64,000 nt of DNA from Mucilaginibacter gotjawali. Its GTDB lineage: Bacteria > Bacteroidota > Bacteroidia > Sphingobacteriales > Sphingobacteriaceae. The notes under the pieces are model-generated. The model did not search any database and was not told the origin of the DNA. It saw nothing but the letters and a program-made list of their open reading frames with translations. Below, one piece after another: positions 62,507 to 64,000 of this stretch. Each line of letters begins with the position of its first letter. Within the stretch, counting starts at the first letter, position 1. Position numbers and translations under genes: made by a program. The stretch covers positions 3,844,001-3,908,000 of the forward strand of contig NZ_AP017313.1 of assembly GCF_002355435.1 (NCBI RefSeq). The letters are read 5' to 3'.

Positions 62507-62514
62507 CAAACTTA
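62507..62514 (-). promoter_or_regulatory. -7 promoter box of the S4-domain gene
   Basis: TAAGTTTG on the minus strand matches TAnnTTTG; the ATG follows after 8 bp, so the leader would be minimal. Confidence 0.45.
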
Positions 62515-62611
62515 CAAAGTCTTCAAGACTTCGGCGTAAGTTTTAGGTTCAATTTTCATAGGCTAACAATTTCCTTAAAATTCCTTTAATTTGCCTAAAT
62601 TTTATTTACTG

Positions 62612-63427
62612 ATGCAAAACCTGAAAAAATTAATTGAAGCAGCCTGGGAAGACCGTACCCTTTTGCAATACACCGAATATGTAAATGCCATTGATACCGT
62701 TATTGAAAAACTGGATAAGGGCGAGTTCCGCGTTGCCGAACTGATCGGCACACGCTGGCACACAAACGACTGGATAAAAAAAGCGGTGATCCTGTATTTC
62801 CCTACCAGGCACATGGAAACCATCGAAGTAGGTCCTTTTGTTTTTCATGACAAGATGAAACTGAAAACCGATTACGCGCAAACCGGTGTGCGCGTGGTAC
62901 CGCATGCTATTGCCCGTTATGGTGCACATTTAGCAAAAGGCGTTATTATGATGCCATCGTACGTAAACATTGGCGCTTATGTTGATGAAGGCACCATGGT
63001 TGACACCTGGGCCACCGTTGGATCATGCGCGCAGATAGGTAAACACGTGCATTTGAGCGGCGGTGTTGGTATTGGCGGCGTATTGGAACCTGTGCAGGCT
63101 GCACCGGTTATTATTGAAGACAATTGCTTCCTGGGTTCCAGAGCCATCGTAGTAGAGGGGGTTCACCTGGAGCGTGAAGTGGTTTTAGGCGCAAACGTAG
63201 TATTAACAGCTTCTACTAAAATTATTGACGTTACCCAGGAAAAACCTGTTGAATATAAAGGCCATGTTCCTGCCCGTTCGGTAGTGATCCCCGGTTCATA
63301 CACTAAAAAATTCCCTGCTGGTGATTACCAGGTTCCCTGTGCGCTCATCATCGGTCAGCGCAAAGAATCAACAGATAAAAAAACGTCCCTGAATGATGCA
63401 TTGAGGGAAAATAACGTTTCGGTTTAG
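62612..63427 (+). CDS. dapD: 2,3,4,5-tetrahydropyridine-2,6-dicarboxylate N-succinyltransferase
   Basis: Succinylase step of lysine and diaminopimelate synthesis, 271 residues. I chose the ATG at 62612 (MQNLKKLIEAAWEDR), the standard start; an upstream in-frame TTG at 62591 is less likely. A left-handed beta-helix of hexapeptides is visible (MPSYVNIGAYVDEGTMVDTWATVGSCAQIGKHVHLSGGVGIGGVLEP), followed by the conserved EDNCFLGSRAIVVEGV and VVIPGSYTKKFPAGDY segments. Confidence 0.97.
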   Translation: MQNLKKLIEAAWEDRTLLQYTEYVNAIDTVIEKLDKGEFRVAELIGTRWHTNDWIKKAVILYFPTRHMETIEVGPFVFHDKMKLKTDYAQTGVRVVPHAIARYGAHLAKGVIMMPSYVNIGAYVDEGTMVDTWATVGSCAQIGKHVHLSGGVGIGGVLEPVQAAPVIIEDNCFLGSRAIVVEGVHLEREVVLGANVVLTASTKIIDVTQEKPVEYKGHVPARSVVIPGSYTKKFPAGDYQVPCALIIGQRKESTDKKTSLNDALRENNVSV

Positions 63428-63434
63428 ATAGATG

Positions 63435-63463
63435 TGAGACGTGAGATTTGAGATATGAGATAA
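63435..63463. repeat. 7-bp tandem repeat TGAGATT (left arm)
   Basis: TGAGACG, TGAGATT, TGAGATA, TGAGATA in exact 7-bp register, 8 bp after the dapD stop. The inverted unit TCTCAAA fills 63526-63560. Confidence 0.88.
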
Positions 63464-63515
63464 GAATTTAATTAAATGGGTCTTAGTCACATCTAATTTT
63501 ACAAATGTTATTACC

Positions 63516-64000
63516 ATGCTAAAAGTCTCAAATCTCAAATCTCAAACCTCAAATCTCAAAATTCTCATCAGGCTTCCAAATTGGCTTGGCGATGTGGTAA
63601 TGAGTACCGCGTTCGTTTCGGCAGTGAGGGAGCTTTACCCGGCGTCATCAATTGATGTAATCATCAAAAAGGAATTAGCTGGAATAGCTTCACTTGTACC
63701 AGGCTTGCGTAAGGTACACTCTTTTTCGAAACAGGAAAACAAAGGCTTAGCGGGCGTTTTCAGGTTTGGAAAAAAAATGAGAACTGAACAATACGATCTG
63801 TTTTTCAACCTGCCCGAATCGTTGTCGTCGCTTGTAATGGGATGGGCCACCGGAGCAAAACAACGGGTTGGGTTTGGGAAAGAAGGCGGCTTTTTTTTAT
63901 TGACCCATCATTATAAAAAGCCAAAAAACATTCACCGGGTTGACGAATACATTTCCTTGCTGGAGCAATTTACCGGCAAAACAATTAGTAACAGGCAGGT
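63516..64000 (+). CDS. GT9 (heptosyltransferase-like) glycosyltransferase, C-terminus cut by window edge
   Basis: Open from an ATG at 63516 to the window edge. Family opening KILIRLPNWLGDVVMSTAFVSAVRELYP and QYDLFFNLPESLSSLVMGWATGAKQRVGF match the ADP-heptose:LPS heptosyltransferase group, which adds sugars to lipopolysaccharide core on the inner face of the inner membrane. The first 12 residues (VSNLKSQTSNLK after ML) are the translated 7-bp repeat arm, an extension relatives normally lack. No better start exists in frame before the conserved opening. Confidence 0.88.
   Translation, partial: MLKVSNLKSQTSNLKILIRLPNWLGDVVMSTAFVSAVRELYPASSIDVIIKKELAGIASLVPGLRKVHSFSKQENKGLAGVFRFGKKMRTEQYDLFFNLPESLSSLVMGWATGAKQRVGFGKEGGFFLLTHHYKKPKNIHRVDEYISLLEQFTGKTISNRQ
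63526..63560. repeat. 7-bp tandem repeat TCTCAAA (right arm), inside coding sequence
   Basis: Five units in exact 7-bp register (TCTCAAA x3, CCTCAAA, TCTCAAA). They are reverse complement of the left arm at 63435-63463 and lie within the first codons of the GT9 gene. Confidence 0.92.

Overview
The window looks like chromosomal DNA of a Bacteroidota, most likely a Sphingobacteriaceae member close to Mucilaginibacter or Pedobacter. This rests on several family-level signs: a SusC-type receptor, a one-protein hybrid two-component system (HTCS), a type IX secretion plug protein (DUF5103), TamA/TamB-like proteins, an ISAon1-type insertion sequence, and many TAnnTTTG promoter boxes, the Bacteroidota -7 consensus. 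I identified no species; the genus is inference.

Layout. 1-8.2 kb: the edge of a glycan-use locus (SusC receptor cut by the window edge, HTCS regulator), tRNA-Arg(CCG) and mannonate dehydratase. 8.7-18.8 kb: an AraC-type regulator, two tandem SRPBCC proteins, a BamA-like barrel, a fosmidomycin-resistance-type MFS exporter and two large FtsX/MacB-type permeases. 19.0-26.4 kb: the most unusual block. Four direct copies of a 263-264 bp unit precede a BlaI-type repressor, an M56 (BlaR1-like) membrane protease whose sensor part is replaced by about fourteen 29-residue repeats, and two secreted proteins built from the same modules. 26.6-34.5 kb: a glycosyltransferase-like protein, Hsp20, an ECF sigma factor with a coupled membrane protein, a YdcF protein, a GAF/PAS sensor, an Anbu-type proteasome relative next to a transglutaminase, and a divergent second tRNA-Cys. 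34.9-40.3 kb: a candidate small RNA, a TamA-like lipoprotein overlapping head to head with a TrmH methyltransferase, the ordinary tRNA-Cys with a 58-residue basic protein, and a complete IS. 40.3-53.4 kb: pyrD, an SGNH hydrolase, an ABC-F ATPase, the T9SS plug protein and a TamB/TamA pair. 53.6-64 kb: a PAS sensor, a retropepsin-like protease, gyrB, an OmpH/Skp-like lipoprotein, guanine deaminase, a polyprenyl glycosyl-1-phosphate transferase, an S4 RNA-binding protein, dapD and the start of a GT9 glycosyltransferase.

Two themes run across the window. First, regulated proteolysis at the envelope: the BlaI/M56 pair has an obvious double operator and sits with secreted proteins sharing the protease's own outer domain, which suggests a sensing circuit not based on beta-lactams. 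Second, intergenic repeat architecture: at five spacers a short unit (7 or 8 bp, different at each locus) is tandemly repeated at the upstream gene's end and appears reverse-complemented before the next gene. In two places repeat DNA has entered the start of a protein (T9SS plug, GT9). Several other palindromes look like dispersed genomic repeats.
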